In this document: positions 32,508-42,692 of the stretch, one piece after another
How the letters are laid out: every line of letters starts with the position of its first letter
Position numbering within the stretch: position 1 is the stretch's first letter
Origin: Chara braunii
Taxonomy: Eukaryota; Streptophyta; Charophyceae; Charales; Characeae
DNA length: 43,647 bases
Assembly (NCBI GenBank): GCA_003427395.1
Contig: BFEA01000083.1
Location: 1,524,391-1,568,037 of the forward strand
Direction of reading: 5' to 3'
The notes under the pieces: generated by a model
Databases searched by the model: none
Told to the model about the DNA's origin: nothing
The model's input: only the letters and a program-made list of their open reading frames with translations
Position numbers and translations under genes: made by a program

Positions 32508-33263
32508 ATGACTAGAGAAGAAAGGATGATGGAATACACCTTCAAAGGTTGGGAACCACGACGACTCAGAGGAGGAATAGAAATGCCTATACCGACAAAA
32601 AACGAATGGAGGGGGACCACGTGCGACTGGATTGGGTTTGAGGTTGCCGGAGACTTGTCATATGTATGGGTAGAGCGGATTTGGAACCCGATAAGGGAAG
32701 AGGAAGGTTGGGATGATATAGCAGAAGGCAAGGCAGAGTCAGTCGGAACGATTGTCCTTTCCGAGGACGGGTGACACCTGTTTTGCACTATGTTAGCAAT
32801 GGGACGGGACCCGATGTGGCTTCTAAGGGATGCAGAGGCCCGAACCCGAAAAGAAGGCAAGCGGTTCGCCAACGAGGGATGGGACGAATTTAGTAGCAGA
32901 GTTGTGATGGGAGGATGGAAGGAACTTAAGCCTCCAAGCCTACGGACAACTACTTGGGTACCGGAGTTCATAGCCGAGTGGTTTGGGGGGTTTGAGCACA
33001 TTTTAGAAGTAGCCGACTCCATGAGAAGGGTGCATATAGAGTGTGCCTGGCTGATTGAGGAGTTTTATAGGATCTCATTGAAATATGGGCCCTTCTACGG
33101 AGATAAAGCCGAGGAAGTCATCATCGTCCTAAGAATAGGCAAGTATGACCGCCTAGAGGTAGAGGCGGAGTCTTGGGACGCCATAGTTAGCCAGGAGGCG
33201 GCGGTCGCGCCCTCCTACGTAGACGATGTTTTTAAACTATTTGAGGTGCTGTGGTTCGACTAA
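32508..33263 (+). pseudogene. Accessory ORF 2 of element 3, in-frame TGA
   Basis: Starts at ATG 32508 and reads 251 codons with one TGA (32772-32774) after VLSEDG. The frame is otherwise open to the TAA at 33261. The aligned codon in ORF 3 is Trp (TGG, 33834-33836), so the TGA is most simply a TGG to TGA change. ORF 4 has a TGA at the same place, followed by the same CAC codon. Block MGGWKEL (about residue 135) and EVADS are shared with ORF 4 but not with ORFs 1 and 3. The C-terminus has GPFYGDKAEEV and SYVDDVFKLFE. No function can be given. Readthrough of the TGA is possible but not shown. Confidence 0.55.
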
Positions 33264-33566
33264 ATGGGGCCGAGGGATCGAACACCGCGAAAAGGCCAGA
33301 GTATGGAGGGTGCTTGTGAATTGAGGTGTAACATAAGAGAGGGGCGTGTACGTTAGGCCCTAGAAGGTGCGTAAGGGTCGAAAGAAAGGGGAAGTGGCAA
33401 CAACCGGAAAAGGGGGGGGGTGGAATTGTACGTGTATGGGGCGGGGATAGTGGCAAGAACCAGTGTATGATAAGTAGGGAGGGCTGAAAGACTAAAACAC
33501 GAAAGGCATGGAATCTCGGTGGGTGCAGCAATCGGACTAAGGAAGCGGGAAAGGAGACATTTCAAG

Positions 33567-34358
33567 ATGGCCCGACAAATGACTTTCTGGGGGGATAGAC
33601 CTCGCGAGATCCTGCTACCAAGAGTATCAGAAGGCAGGGTCGAAATAAGCCTGCCGGCAAGAAATGCGGTAAGCAACCCGGTAATGGACTGGGTGGGGGT
33701 AGAATTGGTGGAGGACACGGTGTACCTAGTAGTGGAACTGGAATGGCGTGCGAGAGGGGAGTTCGGGGGCGTAGATTTGGACCTCCCGGGGCGTGTACAT
33801 GCGGCAGGATCCTTACACCTGTCGGAAGAGGGATGGCGGACCTTTGGGATTGCCTTGGCTTTCGGGGATGACCCCGTACGAATGTTCAAAGGAGCATGGC
33901 AAATAACTTGGCGGGAGGGGTTTGAGTTTGCAGTCCCAGAACGAGACGACGTGACGGTCGATGTAAGAGTTGTCGCGGCAGGGATCTTTGAGCTGCCCAA
34001 TGAGGTCGTACGGATGAGTCTACCGCCCTTTCTGCTAAGACAAATGGGAGGCGTAGAGCGAGTGGAGCAGGCGGTAGCTGCCATAACTAGGTTGAATTTC
34101 GACGAAACATTAGTGTATTGGAAATACTACCGGGCCTTCCCAGAGATGGGGCCTTTTGAAGACGAACAGAGGCATGAAGTACTTTGTATACTACAAGCTG
34201 CAGTAAGCACCCGACCAGGAGTTCCGCAAGTAAGTGATGAGGCCATGTGGAGAGTCATTAGGCGGGAAGTAGGCCGGGGCTCGACCTACATAGACGACCT
34301 TTTCTGGTTATACGAGAAGTCAGAGGAGGTTGCAGCTCCTAGGGATATGGAAGGATAG
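33567..34358 (+). CDS. Accessory ORF 3 of element 3, unknown family, intact
   Basis: An uninterrupted 263-codon ORF from ATG 33567. The frame is open upstream to 33519 but has no earlier ATG. It is the one complete member of the four-ORF family and so the best reference for it. Features: a basic N-terminus (MARQMTFWGDRPREI), a beta-rich middle with alternating hydrophobics (VGVELVEDTVYLVVELEW), LSEEGW at about residue 85, LPPFLLRQMGG at about 150, MGPFEDEQRHEVLCIL at about 193 and STYIDDLFWLYEKSEE near the C-terminus. I recognise no Pfam-type domain. It lies 303 bases after ORF 2 and 93 before ORF 4. It could be a retroelement accessory protein or a captured host gene. Confidence 0.6.
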   Translation: MARQMTFWGDRPREILLPRVSEGRVEISLPARNAVSNPVMDWVGVELVEDTVYLVVELEWRARGEFGGVDLDLPGRVHAAGSLHLSEEGWRTFGIALAFGDDPVRMFKGAWQITWREGFEFAVPERDDVTVDVRVVAAGIFELPNEVVRMSLPPFLLRQMGGVERVEQAVAAITRLNFDETLVYWKYYRAFPEMGPFEDEQRHEVLCILQAAVSTRPGVPQVSDEAMWRVIRREVGRGSTYIDDLFWLYEKSEEVAAPRDMEG

Positions 34359-34383
34359 TTGGACGAGAAAGGGAGAAAGAGGA

Positions 34384-34392
34384 TATAAAAGG
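34384..34392 (+). promoter_or_regulatory. TATA-like box upstream of accessory ORF 4
   Basis: TATAAAAGG, a near-consensus plant TATA box, 60 bases before the ATG at 34452. It suggests ORF 4 could have its own promoter, though the sequence alone cannot prove it. Confidence 0.4.
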
Positions 34393-34451
34393 TAAGGGGG
34401 CAGTAGGTGGACATTTACTGAGGATTGGATGTTACGCTTTCTATGTGAACT

Positions 34452-35291
34452 ATGCAGGGAATCACCAAGGCAACAATGGCAGCAAGACGTGTGCAAATGG
34501 AACGCCCGCTCTGTGTGCGGATGGAACGCCAGCCCCGGTACCTTGGACCGCCCTGGAATAACGGCGAACGATGGGAAGTATCCCTCCCGCCGAGTTCCAA
34601 CTATCGGGGATTTGATGTAGAATGGCGGGCCGTAACCTTGGGAAGAGACACCGCCTTCATGTTGGTAGAATGTCGGTGGACGGGGATGAGAATCAACCTG
34701 GGACCTGGGGATGACTTCTTTTCCAGTTTGGAAGTTACCGGGACCATGTATCTGTCCGAGATTGGCTGACACTCGTTAGGGGTGGGAATAGCGCAAGGCC
34801 ACGAACTGGCTCCCGTCTTTCGGAGGGCAGCCCGGGCGTTGACACGGGTAGGGAAATTGGTCGAGGGTAGAAGAAACGTGGACTTACTTACCCGGGTGGA
34901 AATGGGAGGTTGGAGGGAATTCAGGGCACCAACCACACCGCTGAGGTGCCGTGTGCCCCGTCTTATGATAGACCTCGTCTTCGGGAGCCTCGTGAGGGCG
35001 CAGGAGCTGGCAGACTCAACGATAGTCTGGGTAGACCACTTCCCCTCCCCTACCATTGGGATGTTCTACGATGTCGCTGTGGAGCACGGGCCGTTCTGGG
35101 GAAACATGGCCCACAAGTTACTGGAAGTCATCCACATCCTGATGTTTAGGGCGCCACGGCTAGACTGGGCGGGATGCGAACGCATAATCGAAAGGGAAAT
35201 TGATATAGGAGAGAGTTATTTAGCAGGGGTGGCTGAACTATTCGAGGAGCCTACCGAACCTGAAGGGCCGCGAGGGCGAGAACGGAACTAG
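34452..35291 (+). pseudogene. Accessory ORF 4 of element 3, in-frame TGA
   Basis: Starts at ATG 34452 (or 34476) and reads 279 codons with a single TGA at 34767-34769 after MYLSEIG, the position of Trp in ORF 3 and of the TGA in ORF 2. Downstream, VEMGGWREF and ELADS pair it with ORF 2. HGPFWGNMAHKLLEV and ESYLAGVAELFEEP match the shared C-terminal plan of all four ORFs. The product has no recognised domain. It is followed by about 460 bases of non-coding leader before gag. Confidence 0.55.
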
Positions 35292-35754
35292 CCTCCGCAG
35301 GCGGGCCAATAGGGTAGATCGAGTATAGTTCGCTACGTATGGAAGTTCGCCGATGGAAATAAGAAAGGGGCCTCGGACCTGGATGGCTAAAACGCGTTAG
35401 AAAACAAAGAAGGGGGTAGACTCCTAATGGTTGACCGTAACACTGAAGGTCGGAAAAGGAAACACTGCTCGGGAAGACTTTCCCTAGCAGGATGCCCAAC
35501 CCGGACTCCCTCGCACCGACCCGACGGGACAAGGGCACTACAAACGAGCTTGTGATAAAGAAAGCCAAGTCACGCCCATAGCTCGGCAGGGAAGCAGGGC
35601 CGGTCGTGGCTCCTCCTTAGGGAAAGGCAATCAGGAAATGAAGATAGGAAAAAGGCTATAAAGATAAGCCAACGGAGCCGGGAGCCTAGGGAACCTAAAT
35701 GCTTCGCTTTGCGTATGTCCTGCGAATTCTTTGGCTTATGCAGAACTAGGCAAA
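35292..35754 (+). promoter_or_regulatory. Leader between accessory ORFs and gag, with TATA-like box
   Basis: No gene. A TATA-like GGCTATAAAG at 35654-35663 lies 92 bases before the gag ATG, at a distance that would allow a separate gag mRNA. Confidence 0.35.
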
Positions 35755-37335
35755 ATGGCAACGGAGAAGGAGACAGATAACCGTAAGAGTGAAGGAGGAC
35801 CAGGCTTAGGAGGCAGTGCCGTACAAAGCGAAGAGGGGCAGAAGGATAGAGAATCGATAAATCCGGACGGTACCAAAGGGAACCGCAAGGAAATCTCCTC
35901 AGGGGAAAGCTCGGGGAAAGCCGGTGGAAGCAGGCAAGGGACTCAGGAGACCAAGGAGGGCAGAAATAAGGACAGGACAAGCTCCCGAAACTCAAAAGGA
36001 GCCGTGTCTAAGAAAGTAAGGGTCACGGATGCGAGGCGCAAACTAACCGAGATAGAAAAAAGGACCGCGGAGTACAAGGCAAGATTGATTGAGGAAATGA
36101 TGACTGGGAACGAAGAAGGCCCTCTGCAGGAGGAACCCCGGGACGAACGGAAAGCCAACCGAGGTGGGACTAGACAAGGGGATAAAGGTAGTGACCGTGG
36201 GGGAACGTCGAGCAAAAGAAGGAAAGAGAAAGATAACTCTCCGGGGATGGAAGCGGAAAAGGCTACGACCCCGCCAGCCATAGATAGTAGGGCTAGCCGC
36301 CTGCCGACCACGCCAGCAGTAACGCGAGGGTGCGAAGGACTCTGGAGCCTTAGGGAAAGCGTGTTGGGATGGTTTGACCTAGAAGGAACTACGAAAACCA
36401 GGGAGGGACAGAAGGCCGGCAAGGAAGGTCCGGATAACAGTATGGCAGGCGAGGCCAGCAGCTCCGAGGGCGGCCTTAGGAAGATAGTGTCGTCCCTCGC
36501 GCGAGCACTAAACAAAAATCAAGGCTACCTAGCGGATGCTAAGAAAAAGTTGACGTTTGATGGGGCGAACATCACAGAATTCCTGATAGATTACGAGAAT
36601 CTGGTTGCGCTGTTGAAATGGACCGAAGAAGAGAAGATGGACCACCTGGGGCAGCATGTGTCTTTGAGCCTAGGGTGGGACATAATGGCCATTGTGGCCG
36701 CGAGTCGGTCTTGGAAAGAAACCCAGGATGTGATGATGAGAAAATATCTGGCAGCAGAGAAGATGGCAACGGAGGCCGATCTAGCGGCAGTCCAAAGGAA
36801 GAACTTCGCAAACAATGACTTCCTACGGGAGTTTACTTTGGTAGCACTAAGAATCCCCGGGGTTACGGACCGAATAATGAGTAAGTACTTCCTCAAACAG
36901 TTCTCCGAGTTCGATAAGGACAAGATCCTGTCGGCTTACCAACAGATGAGCAAATTTGTAAACACTAGGGACGTTGATTTCACTACGGTAACGGATTTGG
37001 CCGAAAAGACGGTAGTGACTGAGACATTGGACTTGCTTAAGGAAGGTGAGGTCATAGATCTGACCGGTAGAACAGGCGACAAGGTAAAGAAGGGGATAGA
37101 AAGTCTACATGAGCGGGTGCACGGGGTCGACAATAAAATTGAAAGGATGGAGGGCGCGCTACTGGTTATGCAGGCGCAAATATCTCGACCCGCCCTCCCT
37201 CCCCAGGAAGTTGTGGTTCCGCCAGGTACAACCGGGGATTCGGACGGAGAGATCTTGCTAACGAGCAATGCAAGTACTGCACCGCGATGGGACATTATGT
37301 GCACGTGTGTCCAAAGCTCAACCATGATATCTTAA
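35755..37335 (+). pseudogene. gag: gag of Ty3/gypsy element 3
   Basis: ATG 35755 (MATEKETDNRKS) is the first ATG of a 534-codon open frame that extends upstream to 35731. The first ~240 residues are low-complexity and highly charged (Lys, Glu, Gly, Ser). The Gag capsid-like core begins at LTFDGANITEFLIDYENL (about residue 265) and runs to about residue 430, with a following helix. The zinc knuckle is not in this frame: CKYCTAMGHYVHVC starts at 37269 in the frame one base back, so the last ~20 residues of this ORF are out of phase. A frameshift just before 37269 is therefore likely. Gag forms the virus-like particle. Confidence 0.75.
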
Positions 37336-37883
37336 AAAGGAGATGCACCAGGTCATTAAAGGGAGAGATATTCGGACCACAGGGAGAGCGGGTGAATTGG
37401 AACTCACCAGGGGGAATGCGACGAGCCGTTATCATGCTCAATGGGTTAGAGATAGCGGTCGTAGAAGCTGTGCCGGTGGTCGATATCATTTGGGATCAAC
37501 TGCGGGGCCACGGACCGCAGGTCAACTTTATTTTGGAAAACGACGGACGTGATAGGGTGAACGCAACCACTCGACTGGGAACGGGCGGGAGAAGGATTAA
37601 CCGTGACACTATTATGGAGGAGTTCGCCGGAAGCTCCGAACCCCAGGCAGAGCCTGAGGCCGAGGAACTAGAGAAAGTCTATGGGAAGCCTAGGGAAGAG
37701 GAGCCTGCGGACAAGGTTACCGCCGCTAAGAAGAAGTTTCGGTATCAAATCTCGATCTTAACCTTGCCTCAGATCGACGACACCATTAGCAAGTTACTAG
37801 GAACCATGGTGTCGGTGTCTTTTCAGACCATGCTGCAGGCTAGCCCTAGGTTTCTCAAAGCGCTTAGCTTAGATAACTGTTGA
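37269..37883 (+). pseudogene. Gag zinc knuckle and pre-protease segment, element 3
   Basis: Opens with a complete CX2CX4HX4C knuckle (CKYCTAMGHYVHVC, 37269-37310), the nucleic-acid binding end of Gag. A linker of unknown fold follows (QLRGHGPQVNFILENDG, later Glu-rich with AEPEAEELEKVYGK). The frame ends at TGA 37881-37883 and overlaps the start of the protease frame (37880) by four bases. In this family such an overlap may reflect a frame change in the polyprotein or simple decay; I cannot tell which. Confidence 0.65.
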
Positions 37884-38761
37884 CTCGGAGACGAGTAGAA
37901 ATAGGCGACAACCCCGAATTACCAGAAGGGGAGAGGGAGGAGGAAGCTCCTCAAGAAGTGGCTAACCTTCAGAGGAGTCGCTGGGACTTGGAGGATCTCG
38001 AGAAAGCTTTTGCAGACATTCGTTTGAGCTTGCCCGACCGAGAGGGCGGCGAAGTCATGAGGTCACCACCTGGGACAAAGCTTAGCTTTCATGCACTGCC
38101 CGTAGGGAAGTTGAAAATCCAGATCGGGACTCATCATACCGACGCATTAGTAGACGGGGGAGCAGAAATCACTCTCATAAGAAGAGATTTCGCAACGATC
38201 ACGGGATGTACGGTAAACAAGGAAGTAACAGGGAGCATCCGGGGAGCTGGCGGGGAAATCCCGTTCGCTGGGTACGTCAAGAAGTGCGCTGTAAAGGCAG
38301 GAGTTAGGGAATCGATCTGGTCGTTTCAGCGGATGACCGTAACGGAGGAAATGGACCACGACATAATCCTCGAGAGACCGTGGTGCGTGAACGTGGAGAT
38401 GATAGGCATGCACTTGCACGACGGCTCATACATGGTAGACATAGAGGACCCAGTGACCGGCCGGGGAGAGCTCCTCCGACTCCTTGGAACGGGAGGAGAC
38501 CCCCCAAAGGGGAAATTGGCAACATGGTCGCCGTCGTTCGAGGATAGCACGCGAAAAGGGGCTTTCGCACGGATGGAGGGTATGAGAGAAAGGGTAGAAA
38601 TCATGATTGAGGAAGCATTTAAGAAGAAGGAGTGGATCAAGATGGGCCTGCCCCAGAAGAAGAGGAGGCAGGAGGACGAAGTCCTAGGTGTTATGGTAGC
38701 AGAAAAGGAGTCAGAGGTCGAACGTGGTTCTAGCCTGCCAAGCGGAAAGAAGTACGCATAG
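37880..38761 (+). pseudogene. Aspartic protease, element 3
   Basis: Open for 293 codons to TAG 38759. The active site reads ALVDGGAEITLIRRDF with Asp at 38153-38155; DGG replaces DTG/DSG. The second conserved block is DIILERPWCVN (LGxPWL type). About 90 N-terminal residues are acidic, and the C-terminal third is Lys/Glu-rich and unassigned. No ATG begins the frame, so it is expected to be made as part of a polyprotein after the knuckle segment. Gene order gag-PR-RT-RH-IN is that of Ty3/gypsy. Confidence 0.75.
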
Positions 38762-38763
38762 AC

Positions 38764-39175
38764 GTGCCAGAAGTCGCACTAGAGATCCCCGATCTGTTAC
38801 AACTCATCAAGGCCCTCAGATACCACAAGGTAGGCGTGGACTCAGTAGCCTTGGCCAAGTTCGAAGGAGAAGTCCAAAAGGGATATTGCCTGAATGAGAA
38901 ACTAGTTCGTATTCAACCACGAGTCGTAGAGGCAACGAGGGTGATTCCGACTGTTCATTTTTTAGGAGAAAGATCCCGGAAGGAAGTGTTCGAAAGTACA
39001 AGCCGGTAGGGAAGAAAGCAAAATCGGTCTCAATCCTGCTAGAGACATCAAAGGAAGAGGCTATGGAGAAGGAGGAAGAGGTCCTTCGAGTGATCCGAGA
39101 AAGAAGGGCGACGAAAGGACATCGGATACCAGATGAGGTAGCTAACACAATGAAGATGGGATAGACGGATTCTTA
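38764..39175 (+). pseudogene. Protease-RT linker, element 3, frame-broken
   Basis: A short frame (38764-39009, LQLIKALRYHKVGVDS) followed by charged remnants to 39175. It probably belongs to the Pol polyprotein between protease and RT, displaced by a frameshift at about 38760. No domain is recognised. Confidence 0.4.
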
Positions 39176-39838
39176 ATGGAAGAAGAAACCCGCCTGATCA
39201 AAAGGACCTGCCAGGAGTTTCACCTGGCATTTGCCTTTAGTGATCACCAGAAGGGACGACTGGATGCAAAGCTGATCCCTCCGGTCAGAATCCACACGGT
39301 AGAACATGAATGCTGGAATGACAAGGCGCCGTCCTATGAATTTGGGATAGCAGGGGAAGTGACAGACCTCCTCCGAGCAAAGATGGACTCCTTCGTTGCG
39401 GAGCCTACGGCGTCGCCGTACGCAAACCGGTGGTTCGTCTTTCGGAAGCCTAATAAGACGCTAAGGTGGATTCAGGATCTGCAGAAGTTGAATGCGATAA
39501 CCATCCGGGATGCTGGCTCGCTACCTCAGGCTGACTAATTAGCAGAATCGCACGCCGGTCGGAGCATTTACTCCCTGATAGATCTGTACTCAGGGTATGA
39601 CCAGCTTCCATTGGATGTTTGGGACAGGCCATACACCGCTATGCACACCCCCGTAGGCCAGTTTCAGATGCAAGTGACCCCTATGGGATTCACAAACGCG
39701 GTGGCCGAAGCGCAACGAAGAATGCTCGTCGTGGCCGGGGACATGTTCCCAGAGAAGTGTGAGCCTTACATCGATGACAATCCGATCAAAGGCACGCAGG
39801 AGAAGGACGAGACGAAAGTCCAGCCAGGGATCTGAAGT
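39176..39838 (+). pseudogene. Reverse transcriptase, element 3
   Basis: RT fingers and palm in one frame interrupted by a single TAA (39536-39538). Blocks: SPYANRWFVFRKPNKTLRWI, DLQKLNAITIRDAG, after the stop YSLIDLYSGYDQLPL, then VTPMGFTNAVAEAQRRM and the catalytic YIDD (39767-39778, complete). A frameshift after about 39830 moves the thumb and connection into the frame open at 40039. It copies the element RNA into DNA, and its key residues are present. Compared with element 1 (YLDY) it is much less decayed. Confidence 0.8.
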
Positions 39839-40038
39839 TTGTATGGGACCACCTGCAGGACATCAAGGACTTACTCCGCCGGTTCCTAGTATACAACATT
39901 ACGGCTAGTGGACCAAAGAGTATCCTAGCAGTACCGGAGGTAACTATACTAGGATTTTGTTGCGGTACTTACGGCAGGAAGCCAGATCCGGCAAAGACCA
40001 ACAAGATATCACAGTGGCCGACGCCACTGCGCACGACA

Positions 40039-41805
40039 ATGGAGGTAAGGGCATTCCTAGGCGTAGTCGGCTTTTGGAGGATCTTCATTAAGAATTTTGC
40101 CAAGATTGCTGAGCCCATCCGGGCTATGATCAGGGAAGAAGGAACCATGGATTGGACGGAGGAGCGAGAAGGAGTTGTCCAAAAGCTTAAGGACATATTG
40201 ACATTTGAGACAATCGCCCTGTCCGCACGTTGTTTTAATGACAAAGTAGGACGACCCTTCATCCTAGAGACGGATGGAGGACCTTTGGCCGTAGGAGGCG
40301 TGTTGATTCAAAGGGATGAAGGAGGAAAAGAGAGGCGGATTAGGTTCGAAAGTAGAACCCTGAACTCCGCAGAGCGGCGGTACTCGCAGTTCAAGAAGGA
40401 GGTCCTAGCTATCTTGCACTATCTTAAGACCTTTCAGTTCTACCTATTTGGGAGGCGGTTCATCCTTAGGATCGATGCAACGAATGTTGTAGGGGCCTTA
40501 AAGAATTACAGGCCTATAGATCCGACGGTGGGGAGATGGGTAGGATTTATCGGGCAGTTTGATTACAAAATCGAACGGAATGCGGGAATTAGGAACAAGG
40601 CTGATGGTTTGAGCCGGGTCTGCATCACTCCCGAAGGGGTGGAGGGTGCGGAGCCCATAGACGCATTCCTCGAATACGAAGGAGGGACTCTTGCGGTGGA
40701 TAACGAAATGATGAGCGAAGAATGCACATCGGGAGAACTATTGATCCAGACTTTGGAGAAGGGGGCATATGCCGTCGTAGCAGAACTTAGAGAAGGACGA
40801 GTCACCACTCGAGGACGCAGAGAAGAAAAGGACTCATGGGGAGCGATAGTAGGGCCAAAAGAGGAACTAATAGCAATGGCGGTCGAGGGAGGCCGGGAAG
40901 CAGTGATGAGCCTAGTGGAATCTTGGGAAAGGAGAGAGTTGCAATGGGTGGTAAACCAGATGCAGGAAAGAAAGGATGGGGGCCAGGAAGGGGAGAAGTT
41001 TTTTTATGTCCAATTATACGAAGGGTTCTTTCGGGAGATCGGGCTGTTGCTGGTAGGAAACAAACAACCTACGGAAGTCAGTATTAAAGCGAGACAAGAG
41101 GCTGAAAGGTACGTCCTAAGGGGCGGTCATTTGTTCCGAAGGGAGGAAGGTGCTATGCCCAGAACGATTGTGTGCGGAAGGTCTAGGCAAGTAGACGTTA
41201 TCCAGACAATGCACGACGGGTTAGTTGTAGGTCATCGGTCGTCCAAAGGAACGTTTGCAAAGATAACGCCACTCTATTATTGGCCAGGCATGGCAGGCAT
41301 GGTCGCCATATACTGCCAGACTTGCCTTATCTGCCAAGAACGAAGCTCGGCGCGGGTCTTCGAGCCGCTTAGACCAACGCGGGTGCTAGGACCAGGACAT
41401 CTTGTCCACCTCGACCTTGGGGTCATGCCTGTATCAACGGACGGATACAGGTATATCCTGGATGGGCGGGACAACTTGAGTGGGTTCGTGGAGGCGGTCG
41501 CTCTCAAGAAAAAGACAGGGAGGAGTGTGGCGGACTGGATAGAAGACTTCTACTTGAGGCATCCGTTCGTCAGGAGGTTTATAGCAGACAATGAGACGGA
41601 GTTTGTGAACCAAGAAGTATTAGGGATGCTTAAGAGACTCTGCGTACCGATCAAACTCATCGAGCCGTATCACCCTGAGGCCAATGGACCTGTGGAAAAG
41701 GGGCACCAGACCTTGAAGAATACGATTGCGAAGCTCGCAGCGGACCGTCTGGGGAACTGGCCTAGGTATCTTAAGCAGGTTGTCTTTGCGGAGAATGACC
41801 CCTAA
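40039..41805 (+). pseudogene. RT connection, RNase H and integrase, element 3
   Basis: A long open frame of 588 codons. It begins in the RT-RNase H connection (VRAFLGVVGFWRIFIKNFAK). RNase H follows with ETDGGPLAVGGVL, RRYSQFKKEVLAILHYLK, RIDATNVV and IRNKADGLSR, so Asp, Glu and Asp are kept. An unassigned spacer of ~120 residues follows. Integrase has a zinc finger (H 41212, H 41233, CX2C at about 41313-41334). Its catalytic triad is Asp 41412 (HLDLG), Asp 41587 (ADNE) and Glu 41695 (GPVEKG), with 35 residues between the last two. It cuts target DNA and inserts the cDNA. The frame ends at TAA 41803-41805, after which the C-terminus continues one base over. Confidence 0.85.
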
Positions 41806-42211
41806 AAGGACGACAGGATGTATCCCGGCGGAGTTTTGGTACGGAAGAGAGATCGACTTTCCCGTGGAAGCCTTGGTATCTACCTGGAATAGGTTAGATG
41901 ATGATCCGCAAATGACCACTGAAGAGTTAATCGAGGCAAGATGTCAACAGATCCTTAAGAACGAGGAAGTCATAGAAGACATCGCCAACCGGGTACTAGA
42001 CAACAGAATGAGGGACAAAGCAAGGTGTGACCAGGTTAAGAATGTCAGAAAGGAGCCACTTCAAGTGGGAGAGATGGTATTGCTAAGGAACTCGGCACTA
42101 GAAAGTACTTGGTCGGGACAGCTGGGAAGAAGGTTCAAAGGCCCCTACCGGGTCGCCAAGCAGGTGGGACTGAACACCTTGAACTGGAAGATTTGGATGG
42201 AAGTGGATTGA
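41802..42211 (+). pseudogene. Integrase C-terminus, element 3
   Basis: Continues integrase after a one-base shift near 41801. It includes PAEFWYGREIDFPVEA, a long helix (EELIEARCQQILKNEEVIED), a basic stretch and the GPY-like RRFKGPYRVAKQVG, ending at TGA 42209-42211. The GPY/F module binds DNA. No chromodomain follows, unlike element 1. The open frame extends upstream to 41726, but that part is a shadow of the main integrase frame. Confidence 0.75.
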
Positions 42212-42692
42212 AAGGGCCCTTCCCGGGGCAACGATTGGTCAGGTTTCTAAGTCGGGACCCAGTGGAACAATGGCTTTAGGAGGCCGAAGATAAGGAAACT
42301 GAGGGGCCACAAGCTAAGGACTGACCACAACCTTGCCCACACTATGGTTTGTCTCTGACCACGTCCGTGGGACTGTCATTTTTGGGGGACTGGGGCAATG
42401 GCTTGACTGACTGAGGTTGAAAGGCAGCATGACTTGGGATTTTGCATCAACTGGCTTGTGCGGGAAGGGTTGTTGTGGCATTGTACCATAGTTTTTTACG
42501 GGGAAATAATGGGATCTTCACAAACGACGCTTTTGCATAATGGAGGGAAATATATAAAAGGAGCATGATGTGAGGGATACTGGGTGCATTTTGGGAATGT
42601 CTACCGGAATGGGGGGGGGGCGTGTGTATGAGGGACATTGCGGGTGTTGTTTTGTTATACAAGACTTAGGAGAAAAACGAGAAAAGACAAAA
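42212..42692 (+). promoter_or_regulatory. Non-coding gap with strong TATA box before the 3' ORF
   Basis: No gene. A purine-rich GGGGGACTGGGGCAATGG at 42383-42400 could be a polypurine tract followed by an LTR start (TGGCTTGACTG). TATATAAAAG at 42551-42560 is a near-ideal TATA box 133 bases before the ATG at 42693. If the LTR reading is right, the box would be the LTR promoter. No second copy of this stretch is seen, so both readings remain open. Confidence 0.4.

Noticed and set aside
35943-36515. 190-codon minus-strand ORF opposite gag
   Set aside because: It mirrors the charged low-complexity gag N-terminus (Ser/Leu/Arg-rich) and is a shadow frame.
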